Source of the DNA: Opitutia bacterium
Lineage (GTDB): Bacteria; Verrucomicrobiota; Verrucomicrobiia; Opitutales; UBA953
DNA: 64,000 nucleotides
Assembly (NCBI GenBank): GCA_947453335.1
Contig: CANGFP010000001.1
Location: 248,001-312,000 of the forward strand
Direction: 5' to 3'
In this document: piece by piece, positions 10,118-18,952 of the stretch
How positions within the stretch are numbered: the first letter of the stretch is position 1
Layout of the letters: each line of letters begins with the position of its first letter
Made by a program: the position numbers and the translations under genes
Notes under the pieces: generated by a model
Database searches by the model: none
What the model saw: only the letters and a program-made list of their open reading frames with translations
What the model was told of the DNA's origin: nothing

Positions 10118-11280
10118 GGGGCATCCTCCCAGAGCAGGAGGTCGTAGGCTTCTAGCAGGGCCGCGCGTCCGGCGTCCGGCGGACCGCTCGCGGGTTGCTG
10201 CGCCAGCGCGGCCGCGAGCTCGTGCAGCGAGCGGGGACGGTAGGCGGGGATCTTCTGGCGCGCGGCCTCGCCGGCCTTCGCGGCGGCGGCGGCGGTGCGT
10301 TCGCCGCCCAGGGCGCGGACCTGCAGCCAAAGGCCCCAGGCGTCCACGTCCTCGGCGCGGGGGACGAGCGCGACGTCGATGGGTTCGATCTCGAAGACGC
10401 CCAGGTCGAACTGACCGGGGACGCGGAGGTGCACGGAGAACGGCTGCTGGTGCCGCAGGCGGAAGCTGAGCCGGGCCTCCGTGGGGAGCGACGCGAACGG
10501 CGCGGAGAGGCCGGCGGAGAGTTCGCGCGGCGCCTCCCCCGACGCCAGCACGAGGGCAAGGAGGTCGGCGTAGCCTTGGTCGGGCCGACGTTGCGTCGGC
10601 GAGGTCAGGCGCACGTCCACGCCGGGCGCGGCCTTGTCGCCTTTGCCTTCCTTGCGCGGCGCGAAAAGCCGGAGGCGGAAGGGGCCCTGGTCGTCGGGCG
10701 CGAGCTCCAGCTCCAGGGTCAGCTCCTGCGTCGCCGGCAGGACGCGCGCCACGTCGGCGGTGCGGGTCACGGCGAACGGGCGGTCCGGCTGCAGGACCGA
10801 GCGGCCGAACGCGCCGGCGTCGTGCGCGAGCCTGGTCTCGAGCGGGGTGGCTTCGCCGGCGCCGGCTTCGCGGCGTTCCTCCACGTGCAGCACGGGGGCG
10901 CTGGCGAGCAACGGTTCGTCCGTGACGGCGAAACGGAAGAGCCCCTGCTTCTCTTCGAGGGCGAGGCCGAGCTTCGCGGCGGCGGCGCCGAGCGGGCTCG
11001 GGACGTAGGTCGGGTTCCGTGGCGTGCCCGTGCGCAGCAGCATTCCGCGCCGCGTGCCCTGTTCCAGCCAGGCCGCGGCCGCCGCATAGGGAAGCGGATG
11101 CAGGTGGCTGGATACGTCCTCCGGCGCGAGGGCGCCGCCGGCGCGGACGCGTTCCGCGGCGAGGCGGAGCAGCGGCGGCCATTCGCCGTGCGCCACGGGC
11201 AGCTGCACGCAGGCGCTGGTCTCGAGCCAACGCAGCGTGAGCGCGCGGCGCAGGCGCAGGGTCGGAAGGCGCGGGGTCAT
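10114..11280 (-). CDS. uncharacterised protein, middle gene of degenerate helicase/PLD operon
   Basis: long ORF with 4-bp overlaps at both ends; no family recognised; possible winged-helix segment near the N-terminus. Confidence 0.75.
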   Translation of the reverse strand: MTPRLPTLRLRRALTLRWLETSACVQLPVAHGEWPPLLRLAAERVRAGGALAPEDVSSHLHPLPYAAAAAWLEQGTRRGMLLRTGTPRNPTYVPSPLGAAAAKLGLALEEKQGLFRFAVTDEPLLASAPVLHVEERREAGAGEATPLETRLAHDAGAFGRSVLQPDRPFAVTRTADVARVLPATQELTLELELAPDDQGPFRLRLFAPRKEGKGDKAAPGVDVRLTSPTQRRPDQGYADLLALVLASGEAPRELSAGLSAPFASLPTEARLSFRLRHQQPFSVHLRVPGQFDLGVFEIEPIDVALVPRAEDVDAWGLWLQVRALGGERTAAAAAKAGEAARQKIPAYRPRSLHELAAALAQQPASGPPDAGRAALLEAYDLLLWEDAP

Positions 11281-13457
11281 CGGAGCACCTCCGTCCGCGA
11301 GGCGAGGCTACCGGGACGCGGCAGACCGGAGTGGTAGGCGAGCTCGGAACGGCCGGCGCCGGTGTCCGCGCGGACGCCGGCCTGCAGCGTCCCGAACGCC
11401 GAGGTGAGGACGCGTTCCTTCAGCTCGAGCAGCGCGCGGGGCTCCCAGAGCGGCTTCTCGAACGGGAAGATCGAACGGAGGTCGAGCAGCAGCGCGCGCG
11501 CATGCTCGCCGCGGGCGCCGTCGTCGTCGCGGTGGACGTGGATGCCGCGGAGGTTGTCGGCCGCGCGCAGCGACCAGCTCAGCGTGATGAGCGGCCGCGG
11601 TTGGGCCGCCTTGCCGCGCGTCTTCGGCGCCTGCATGCGCGCGGCGAGCGGCGCGAGCACGGCGGCGGGCGCGTCCGTCACCACGAGCCGGAAGTCCGTC
11701 GAGAGGCGCGCGAGGAGGTCCGTGCGTTCGACGCAGGCGCGGGTGGTCGCGACGACGTTGACCTCGTCGGCGGGCGCCGCCCACGTCGCCGCGTCGGCGT
11801 CGGCGGCGAGGCAGGTCGCGACGTTGAGCTGGCGTTGGCGCAGGTGCTGCGCGGCGGCCGCGAGCGAGCGCGCCTCGTCGCCGGGGGTCTCGAGGACCAG
11901 CAGCACCTTGCGGCGGCCATGCACGTCGGCGAGGCCGGCGTCCTCGTCTTCGGCCGAGCCGTCCTTGCCGACGCAGGCCTTGTACGCGAGCTCGGCCTGG
12001 AGTTCGGCGAAGCGGCCTGCGCGCTCGGCTTCGTCGGCGGCGAGCGTGGCGAGCTCCGCGCGCGTGGGTTCGCCGGGGGCGCCGTCGGCCGCGCCGACGA
12101 GCGTCCATTTCGCGGCGTGCACGGCGAAGGGCAGGAAGTCGCGGAAGGCGAGGCGGTCGGCCCCGAGCACGATGAGCTGGTCGAAGTCCGCGGCGTCGCG
12201 CGCGAGGTTGGCCGGCCGGAGCATCGGGTGGCGGGCGAGTCCGGCGAACGTGCCGACGACGAGGTTCGCGGCATCCAGCGCCAGGCGTTCGGCTTCGTCG
12301 CGCTTCAGGCTCGCCGCGCCGGCGCGTTGGAGCTCCGCGACGCGGCCGGCGAAGTCCGGCGTCGGGTCGCGCGGTTCGGCGGCCTCGCCCTCGGCGAGCA
12401 GGCGCAGCGGGGCGGCGAGCTGCGCGGCGTCGGGTTGCGCGCGCACCGCGGCGAGCAGCGTCGCGAGCTCGGCGCCGTCGGCCGCCGCGACGAGGACCCG
12501 TTGGTGTCGCCGCAGGCATTGCAGCGCGAGTTCCGCGGCGGCCCGCTGGCGGGCGGGGCCCGGCGGGGCGGCGAGCAGCGCGAAGTCCGGCGAGCCGACC
12601 GCTTTGCGCACGAATTCGCGCGCGGTCGTCTCGGTCGGAGCCAGCACCCGCCATTCGGCGGCCTCGTCGCCGACGTTGAGCGCCTGGGCGTCGCCCCAGC
12701 TGCGGGGTTCGGGGTTGAAGAGGTTGAGCAGCGGGAGCTGGCTGGATTCCCAGCGCAGGAGCAGGCGCCGCAGCGCCGCGATCCGCCGGTGCGCCTGGGC
12801 GCGCGGCGCCCGGGCGGCGAGCAAGACCGGTTCTCCGTCCGCGATCCGGCGCCGGAGGTCTTCGGTGTCAGGTCCTGGGGTCGGGCGGACGACGAGGAGC
12901 AGTTCCGCGCGGAGTCCGGAGAGACGCTCGATCCGCAGTCCGGGGTCGCCGCGGAAGGCGGCGGCGGCGGTCGCATGCAGGGTGTAGGCGTCGGTCTCGG
13001 CGAAGACGGCGCGGTGGACTTCGTTGCGGCTGTCTTCGCTTCCCTCGGCCGAGGGGAAACGGAGGACCAGCAGCCCGGGGTGCTCGCCGTCGGCCGAAGG
13101 CGTGAGGGTTCCCGTCGCTTCGGCGGCCGCGTAAGCCAATTCGGTCTGGCGGATCGTGGCCAAGGAGCAGGGCAGGACCATCAAGACCTCCTCCAGCCGC
13201 TCGGCTTCCCGTTCCGCGGCGGACAACAACTGGGTCAGCTCCAGACCGGCCCGTTCCGTGGCGGCCGGCGCGGGGCGTCGGCGGGGGTCGTCTAGCTTAC
13301 GGAGGTCGAGGCTCGCATGCCGCAGGCGGGCCGACTCGGCCAAGAGCGTCGCCAGGCGGATCCTCGTGGGGTCCGCTTGGGGCGCCGGCTGATGGGTGGG
13401 GTCGGGGGGCAAAGGAAGGCCTGTGGACGGGGTTTGTCCGCGGGGGAGGGCGAACAA
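11277..13457 (-). CDS. DNA2/NAM7-like SF1 helicase homologue with degenerate Walker motifs
   Basis: SPDFALLAAPPGPARQRAAAELALQCLRRHQRVLVAAADG aligns by eye with (S)PDFALIQGPPGTGKT...RVLV; FDQLIVLGADRLAFRDFLPFAVHAAKWTLVGAADGAPG with the Walker B/Q motif. Start (TTG) uncertain. Confidence 0.65.
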   Translation of the reverse strand: MFALPRGQTPSTGLPLPPDPTHQPAPQADPTRIRLATLLAESARLRHASLDLRKLDDPRRRPAPAATERAGLELTQLLSAAEREAERLEEVLMVLPCSLATIRQTELAYAAAEATGTLTPSADGEHPGLLVLRFPSAEGSEDSRNEVHRAVFAETDAYTLHATAAAAFRGDPGLRIERLSGLRAELLLVVRPTPGPDTEDLRRRIADGEPVLLAARAPRAQAHRRIAALRRLLLRWESSQLPLLNLFNPEPRSWGDAQALNVGDEAAEWRVLAPTETTAREFVRKAVGSPDFALLAAPPGPARQRAAAELALQCLRRHQRVLVAAADGAELATLLAAVRAQPDAAQLAAPLRLLAEGEAAEPRDPTPDFAGRVAELQRAGAASLKRDEAERLALDAANLVVGTFAGLARHPMLRPANLARDAADFDQLIVLGADRLAFRDFLPFAVHAAKWTLVGAADGAPGEPTRAELATLAADEAERAGRFAELQAELAYKACVGKDGSAEDEDAGLADVHGRRKVLLVLETPGDEARSLAAAAQHLRQRQLNVATCLAADADAATWAAPADEVNVVATTRACVERTDLLARLSTDFRLVVTDAPAAVLAPLAARMQAPKTRGKAAQPRPLITLSWSLRAADNLRGIHVHRDDDGARGEHARALLLDLRSIFPFEKPLWEPRALLELKERVLTSAFGTLQAGVRADTGAGRSELAYHSGLPRPGSLASRTEVLR

Positions 13458-13511
13458 AAGCCGAGAATCGCAGCCATGGGAAGAGGGAAAACGGCCAAAG
13501 CCGCGCCGGGC

Positions 13512-14843
13512 TTAGCCGCGCACCACGAGCGCAGGGCGCTTGGGGTCGAACTTCCAGCCCGGGATGAGGAACTGCATGGCGACGGCGTCGTCGCGCGAAC
13601 CTGAGGGAAGCTTGAGGTAGAGCTGGTGCGCGGCCTCGAGTTCGACCGTGTCGATCTCGATGCCGAGTCCTGGCCTTTGCGGGACGGCGACCTTGCCGCC
13701 CTTGATCTGGAGCGGGTCCTTGGTGAGCCGGGCGCCTTCCTGCCAGATCCAGTGGGTGTCCATGGCGGTGACGTCGCCCGGGGCGGCCGCGCCGACGTGC
13801 GTGAACATCGCGAGCGAGATGTCGAAGTGGTTGTTGGAGTGCGAGCCCCAGGTCAGGCCGCGTTCCGAGCAGACCTGCGCGACCTGCACGGAGCCCTGCA
13901 TGGTCCAGAAGTGCGGGTCGGCGAGGGGGATGTCGACGGCCTCCAGCTTGAGCGCGTGCTCCAGCTGGCGCCAATCGGTGGCGACCATGTTCGTCGCCGT
14001 GCGCAGCCCCGTGGCCTTGCGGAACTCCGCCATGATCTCGCGTCCGGAGAACCCGGCTTCGGCGCCGCAGGGATCCTCGGCGTAGGCGAGCACGCCCTTC
14101 AGCGCGCAGCCGGTCTCGATGGCTTCCGCGAGCGACCACGCGCCGTTCGGGTCGAGCGTGATGCGGGCCTGCGGGAAACGCGCGGCCAAGGCGCGGACGG
14201 CCGCTGCTTCCTGGGCTGGAGGCAGCACGCCGCCCTTGAGCTTGAAATCCTGGAAGCCGAACCGCTCCTGGGTGGCCTCCGCCTGGCGCACGATGCTCTC
14301 CGGCGTCAGGGCTTCCTCGTTGCGGAGCCGATGCCAAGCCACCGGCGAGGCCGCTTCGTCGCGGTAGGGCAGGGTGGTCTTGCGGCGGTCGCCGACGAAG
14401 AAGAGGTAGCCGAGCATCTCGACTTCAGGACGCTGCTGTCCTTTGCCGAGCAGGGCGGCGACGGGCACCTGGCGGAACTGCCCGACGAGGTCGAGCAGGG
14501 CGGACTCGAGCGCCGTCACCGCGTGGATCGTCACGCGCAGGTCGAACGTCTGCAGCCCGCGGCCGCCCGCGTCGCGGTCGGAGAAGGCCGCGCTGACCTT
14601 GGCGAGCAGCGTCGCGTGGCTTTCGATCGGCTGGCCGAGCAGCAGGGGCGTGGCGTCCTCGAGCGTCTGGCGGATCTTCTCGCCGCCCGGGACCTCGCCG
14701 AGGCCGGTGCGGCCGGAGCTGTCCGTCATGAGCACGATGTTGCGCGTGAAGAACGGTCCGTGTGCGCCGCTGAGGTTGAGCAGCATGCTGTCGTGCCCCG
14801 CCACGGGGACCACGCGGACGGATTTGATCAAAGGTGAGGACAT
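13512..14843 (-). CDS. gudD: glucarate dehydratase (enolase superfamily)
   Basis: [77 protein letters not shown]. Confidence 0.94.
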   Translation of the reverse strand: MSSPLIKSVRVVPVAGHDSMLLNLSGAHGPFFTRNIVLMTDSSGRTGLGEVPGGEKIRQTLEDATPLLLGQPIESHATLLAKVSAAFSDRDAGGRGLQTFDLRVTIHAVTALESALLDLVGQFRQVPVAALLGKGQQRPEVEMLGYLFFVGDRRKTTLPYRDEAASPVAWHRLRNEEALTPESIVRQAEATQERFGFQDFKLKGGVLPPAQEAAAVRALAARFPQARITLDPNGAWSLAEAIETGCALKGVLAYAEDPCGAEAGFSGREIMAEFRKATGLRTATNMVATDWRQLEHALKLEAVDIPLADPHFWTMQGSVQVAQVCSERGLTWGSHSNNHFDISLAMFTHVGAAAPGDVTAMDTHWIWQEGARLTKDPLQIKGGKVAVPQRPGLGIEIDTVELEAAHQLYLKLPSGSRDDAVAMQFLIPGWKFDPKRPALVVRG

Positions 14844-14859
14844 CGGTGGGAAGGAAAGT

Positions 14860-16146
14860 TCAGGCTTTGGGGCGTTCGCGCGCGAGGCAGACGAGACCGG
14901 CCGCGAGGACCGAGCTCAGGGCGAGGGCGTAGAGCCCGCCCTGGATGGAGCCGGTGTGCTCCTTGAGCCAGCCGAAGGCGTAGGGCGCGACGAAGCCGCC
15001 GAGGTTGCCGAGCGAATTGATGAGGGCGATGACCGCGGCCGCGATGCGCGGGTCGAGGTAGCCCTGCGGGAGCGGCCAGAAGAGCGAAGCCGCCGACTTG
15101 AAGCCCAGCGCGGCGAAGCAGATGGCCACGAAGGCGAAGACCGGACCGCCCAGCGTGGCGAGCAGCATGCCGAGCCCCGCGACGAGCAGCGCGCCCGCGA
15201 CCCAGGCCTGCTGGTGCTTCCAGCGCGCGGCGCCGGCGGCGGCGAGGACCATCCCGACGATGGAGATCAGCCACGGCAGGGAATTCAGCCAACCCACCTG
15301 CATGTCCGACAGCCCGCCCATCGAGCGGATGATCGTCGGCAGCCAGAACGTCGCGGCGTAGATGGTCAGCTGGATGGCGAAGTAGACCGCGCAGAAGAGC
15401 AGGATCTGGCCGTCGCGGAGCAGCGTCCAGGCACCCGGGCGGTCGGCGCGGCTGGCCGCGGCCTCCTCCTCGGCGAGCTTGCCGGTCAGCGCGCCGCGTT
15501 CGGCGTCCGTGAGCCAGCGCGCTTCCGCGGGGAGGGAGTCGAGCCAGCACCAGGTGACGACCGCGAGCACGACGGAGAACGCCCCTTCCGCGACGATCAT
15601 GAACTGCCAGCCCTTGAGTCCGTAGGGTTCGTGGCGCAGCAGCGCGCCCGCGAGCGGTCCGGACAGCACGGAGGCGACGGCCGAGCCGCTGAGGAAGATG
15701 GCCACGGCCTGGCCGCGGCGGCTCGCCGGCAGCCAGCGGGTCAGGTAGTAGATCACGCCCGGGAAGAAGCCGGCTTCGGCCGCCCCGAGGAAGAAGCGCA
15801 GCGCGTAGAACTCGTGCGCCGTCCGGACGAACGCCATGCACGCGGCGGCGACGCCCCAGAGCAGCGCGATGAGGGCGAGCCAGCGGCGGGCGCCGAGCCG
15901 CTGCAGGATCACGTTGGAGGGGACTTCGAAGACCGCGTACCCGATGAAGAACAATCCCGCGCCGAAGCCGAACGCCTCGTCGCCCAGCCCGAGGTCCGCG
16001 TGCAGCTGCTCCTTGATGAAGCTGATGTTCACCCGGTCGACGTAGTTCACGATGAACATCACGACGAAGAGCGGCAGCACGCGCCACAGCACCTTCGCGA
16101 CGGCGGCGCGGAGGTGGTCGGGCGGGCTGGCGGCGGGCTCGTGCAA
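14860..16146 (-). CDS. MFS transporter, anion:cation symporter-like (glucarate/galactarate-type)
   Basis: [21 protein letters not shown] and 12-TM pattern, operonic with gudD. Confidence 0.9.
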   Translation of the reverse strand: MHEPAASPPDHLRAAVAKVLWRVLPLFVVMFIVNYVDRVNISFIKEQLHADLGLGDEAFGFGAGLFFIGYAVFEVPSNVILQRLGARRWLALIALLWGVAAACMAFVRTAHEFYALRFFLGAAEAGFFPGVIYYLTRWLPASRRGQAVAIFLSGSAVASVLSGPLAGALLRHEPYGLKGWQFMIVAEGAFSVVLAVVTWCWLDSLPAEARWLTDAERGALTGKLAEEEAAASRADRPGAWTLLRDGQILLFCAVYFAIQLTIYAATFWLPTIIRSMGGLSDMQVGWLNSLPWLISIVGMVLAAAGAARWKHQQAWVAGALLVAGLGMLLATLGGPVFAFVAICFAALGFKSAASLFWPLPQGYLDPRIAAAVIALINSLGNLGGFVAPYAFGWLKEHTGSIQGGLYALALSSVLAAGLVCLARERPKA

Positions 16147-16153
16147 GCGGCGC

Positions 16154-17065
16154 TTACTTCACCCCGGCCTTGGCGATGAGCGCGGCGAGCTGTTCGGCCT
16201 CGGCGGGCTTGAGGTCGGTCAGCGGGGCGCGGACGGGGCCGGCGCCGTGGCCGACGATCGTCGCGCCGGCCTTGATGATGCTCACGGCGTAGCCCGCGCT
16301 CTTGTTGCGGATCTCGAGGTAGGGCAGGAAGAAGGCGTCGAGCAGGCGGTTCTGCGTCGCGACGTCGTCCGCCGCGATGGCGCGGTAGAACTCCATCGCG
16401 GTGCCCGGGATGAAGTTGAAGACGGCCGATGAGTAGACCGGCACGCCCATGGCCTTGTAGGCCGCGGCGTAGACCTCCGCCGTGGGCAGGCCGCCGAGGT
16501 AGCTGAAGCGGTCGCCGAGGCGGCGGCGGATGGACACCATGAGCTCGATGTCGCCGAAGCCGTCCTTGTAGCCGATGAGGTTCGGGTTGGCGGCGGCGAG
16601 CTTCTCGAGGTGGTGCGGCTGCAGGCGGCAGACGTTGCGGTTGTAGACGACCACGCCGATCTTCACGGACTTGCAGACCTGGTCGACGTGCGCGGCGACG
16701 CCGTCCTGGTTGGTCTCGGTGAGGTAGTGCGGGAGGAGCAGGATGCCCTTGGCGCCGAGGCGTTCGGCTTCCTGCGCGTATTGGATGGCCACGCGGGTCG
16801 GGCCGCCGGCGCCGGCGAGGATGGGCACCACTCCGGCGCAGGTGTCGACCGCGGTCTTGATCACCGCGGAGTATTCCTTGGGCTCGAGCGAGAAGAACTC
16901 GCCCGTCCCGCCCGCGGCGAAGAGCGCCGTGGCGCCGTAAGGCGAGAGCCAGCGCAGCCGGCGGGCGTAGCCGGCGGGATCGAAGTCGCCGTTCGCCTGG
17001 AAGTCGGTGATCGGGAAGGAGAGCAGGCCGGAGGACATCACCTGCTTGAGTTCTTGGGGGGACAT
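16154..17065 (-). CDS. kdgD: 5-dehydro-4-deoxyglucarate dehydratase
   Basis: [70 protein letters not shown] (DHDPS/NAL family). Confidence 0.93.
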   Translation of the reverse strand: MSPQELKQVMSSGLLSFPITDFQANGDFDPAGYARRLRWLSPYGATALFAAGGTGEFFSLEPKEYSAVIKTAVDTCAGVVPILAGAGGPTRVAIQYAQEAERLGAKGILLLPHYLTETNQDGVAAHVDQVCKSVKIGVVVYNRNVCRLQPHHLEKLAAANPNLIGYKDGFGDIELMVSIRRRLGDRFSYLGGLPTAEVYAAAYKAMGVPVYSSAVFNFIPGTAMEFYRAIAADDVATQNRLLDAFFLPYLEIRNKSAGYAVSIIKAGATIVGHGAGPVRAPLTDLKPAEAEQLAALIAKAGVK

Positions 17066-17149
17066 GGCGGAAGGGGGAAGGGAAGGAGGAGTAGTCGGCC
17101 CGGCAGGGGCAGGCAATAGGAAGAGACGAGTGAGGGGGCTGGTTGGCAT

Positions 17150-17259
17150 GGTGACACGGGGACAAGGGGTAGATGCGGAGTGCAGAGGCAAAGGGGAAGC
17201 GGGGAGCGGGCGGCAGGCATGCGGCTCAGCCGCGCACAACCCCTTGCCCCCGTGTCACC
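17150..17259. repeat. inverted repeat of the GGTGACACGGGG(A/G)CAAGGGGT box (copy C plus partial copy)
   Basis: arms 17150-17170 and 17239-17259 match 20/21 in inverted orientation; GCGGCTGAGCCGC hairpin follows the minus-strand box. Confidence 0.88.
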
Positions 17260-17280
17260 GTGTCAACTGGTCCCCTAGTC

Positions 17281-17301
17281 GGACAGCCCGTGGCGCTGTC
17301 C
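17281..17301. repeat. 9-3-9 hairpin element
   Basis: GGACAGCCC-GTG-GCGCTGTCC (8/9 arm pairing). Confidence 0.75.
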
Positions 17302-17353
17302 CGACCTCGACGCCTTCCTCGACTTCGCCTGGGCGCCTGCTTCACTCCTTTCC

Positions 17354-18895
17354 ATGCGCATCCCCTCGCTGCTTTGCTTGTTGGCAGGCCTGGCCTTGTC
17401 CGCGGCCGACCAGCCCAACATCATCGTCATCTTGGCCGACGACCAGGGCATCGGCGACGTCTCCGCCTACAATCCTAAGGGGAAGATCCCGACGCCCAAC
17501 CTCGATCGGCTGGCCGCCGACGGGATGCGCTTCACCGACGCCCATACCACCTCGGGCGTCTGCACCCCGTCCCGCTACAGCCTGCTCACCGGACGCTACC
17601 ATTGGCGCACGCGCCTGCAGAGCGGCGTCCTGGGCGGCTATTCGGCCCCGCTCATCGCCAAGGACCGCCTCACGGTGGCTGGTTTCCTGCGGCAGCAGGG
17701 CTACGGCACGGCCTGCTTCGGCAAGTGGCACCTAGGCATGTCTTTCGCGCTCAAGGGCGGCGGCGTGGCCGATGACCAAGGCGCCTACGACGGCGAGGCC
17801 GTGAAGATCGGCCGCCGCGTCGACTACGCGGCCGACATCAAGGACGGTCCGCTCGACCACGGCTTCGACCGCTTCTTCGGCATCAGCGCGTCGCTCGACA
17901 TGCCTCCGTTCGTCTGGATCAAGGACCGACGCACCACGGAGATCCCTTCGGCCACGAAGACCTGGCTGCGCACCGGTCCGGCCGGACCGAAGTTCGAGGC
18001 CATCGACGTCCTGCCCCGCGTGGTCGACCAGGCGGTCGCCTATCTGACGGAGGCCGCCGCCGCGCCCGCGCGGAAGCCGTTCTTACTCTACGTGCCGCTC
18101 AACGCCCCGCATACCCCGATCGTCCCGACCAAGGAGTTCCAAGGGTCCAGCGGCCTCAATCCCTACGCGGATTTCGTGCGCCAGGTCGACGCGGACGTCG
18201 GACGCCTGCTCGCGAAGCTCGATGCGCTCTGCCTGCGCGACGACACCCTCGTGGTGTTCACTTCGGACAATGGCTGCTCGCCGGCGGCGAAGATCGACGA
18301 GCTGCAGGCCAAGGGCCATGAGCCCAGCTTCATCTACCGTGGCCACAAGGCCGACGTCTTCGAGGGCGGCCATCGCGTGCCGTTCATCGTGCGTTGGCCC
18401 GGCAAGGTGAAGCCGGGCAGCGTCAATCCGCAGCTCGTCGGGCAGATCGATTTCCTCGCCACGTTCGCCGAAGCGCTGGGCGCTCCCGTGCCGGCCGGCG
18501 CCGGGGAGGACAGCGTCTCCTTCCTGCCTGCATTGCTCGGCAAGGATGGTCCGGCCCGTGCTTCCATCGTCAGCCAGTCGATCAACGGCAGCTTCGCGAT
18601 CCGCGATGGGCAGTGGAAACTGGCGCTCTGCCCGGGGTCGGGCGGGTGGAGCGCGCCCAAGCCGGGCTCCAAAGAGGAGAAAGGCCTGCCGGAATTCCAG
18701 CTCTACGACCTCGCGACCGACCCGGGCGAGCAGGTGAACCTCGTCGCCCGGCATCCCGAACGCGTCGCGGCCATGAAGGCCGCGTTGCAGGCGGTGGTCG
18801 ACCGTGGCCGGAGCACCCCGGGGCCGGATCTCGCGAACGACGTCCACGTGGCCTTGGTCAAGAAACCCGGGGCCAAGAAGCTGCAGGACAAGTAG
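17354..18895 (+). CDS. sulfatase (arylsulfatase), secreted
   Basis: QPNIIVILADDQGIGD; sulfatase signature SGVCTPSRYSLLTGRY with catalytic Cys; TACFGKWHLG. Confidence 0.96.
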   Translation: MRIPSLLCLLAGLALSAADQPNIIVILADDQGIGDVSAYNPKGKIPTPNLDRLAADGMRFTDAHTTSGVCTPSRYSLLTGRYHWRTRLQSGVLGGYSAPLIAKDRLTVAGFLRQQGYGTACFGKWHLGMSFALKGGGVADDQGAYDGEAVKIGRRVDYAADIKDGPLDHGFDRFFGISASLDMPPFVWIKDRRTTEIPSATKTWLRTGPAGPKFEAIDVLPRVVDQAVAYLTEAAAAPARKPFLLYVPLNAPHTPIVPTKEFQGSSGLNPYADFVRQVDADVGRLLAKLDALCLRDDTLVVFTSDNGCSPAAKIDELQAKGHEPSFIYRGHKADVFEGGHRVPFIVRWPGKVKPGSVNPQLVGQIDFLATFAEALGAPVPAGAGEDSVSFLPALLGKDGPARASIVSQSINGSFAIRDGQWKLALCPGSGGWSAPKPGSKEEKGLPEFQLYDLATDPGEQVNLVARHPERVAAMKAALQAVVDRGRSTPGPDLANDVHVALVKKPGAKKLQDK

Positions 18896-18952
18896 GCGCG
18901 GGGAACGTTTGCACCCTTCGGGGGACAGGTTCTATTAAGGAACCCTACCCCG

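Noticed and set aside
8654-13457. DISARM system
   Set aside because: Helicase and PLD motifs are degenerate and no DrmB or methyltransferase gene was recognised, so the resemblance is only in domain types.
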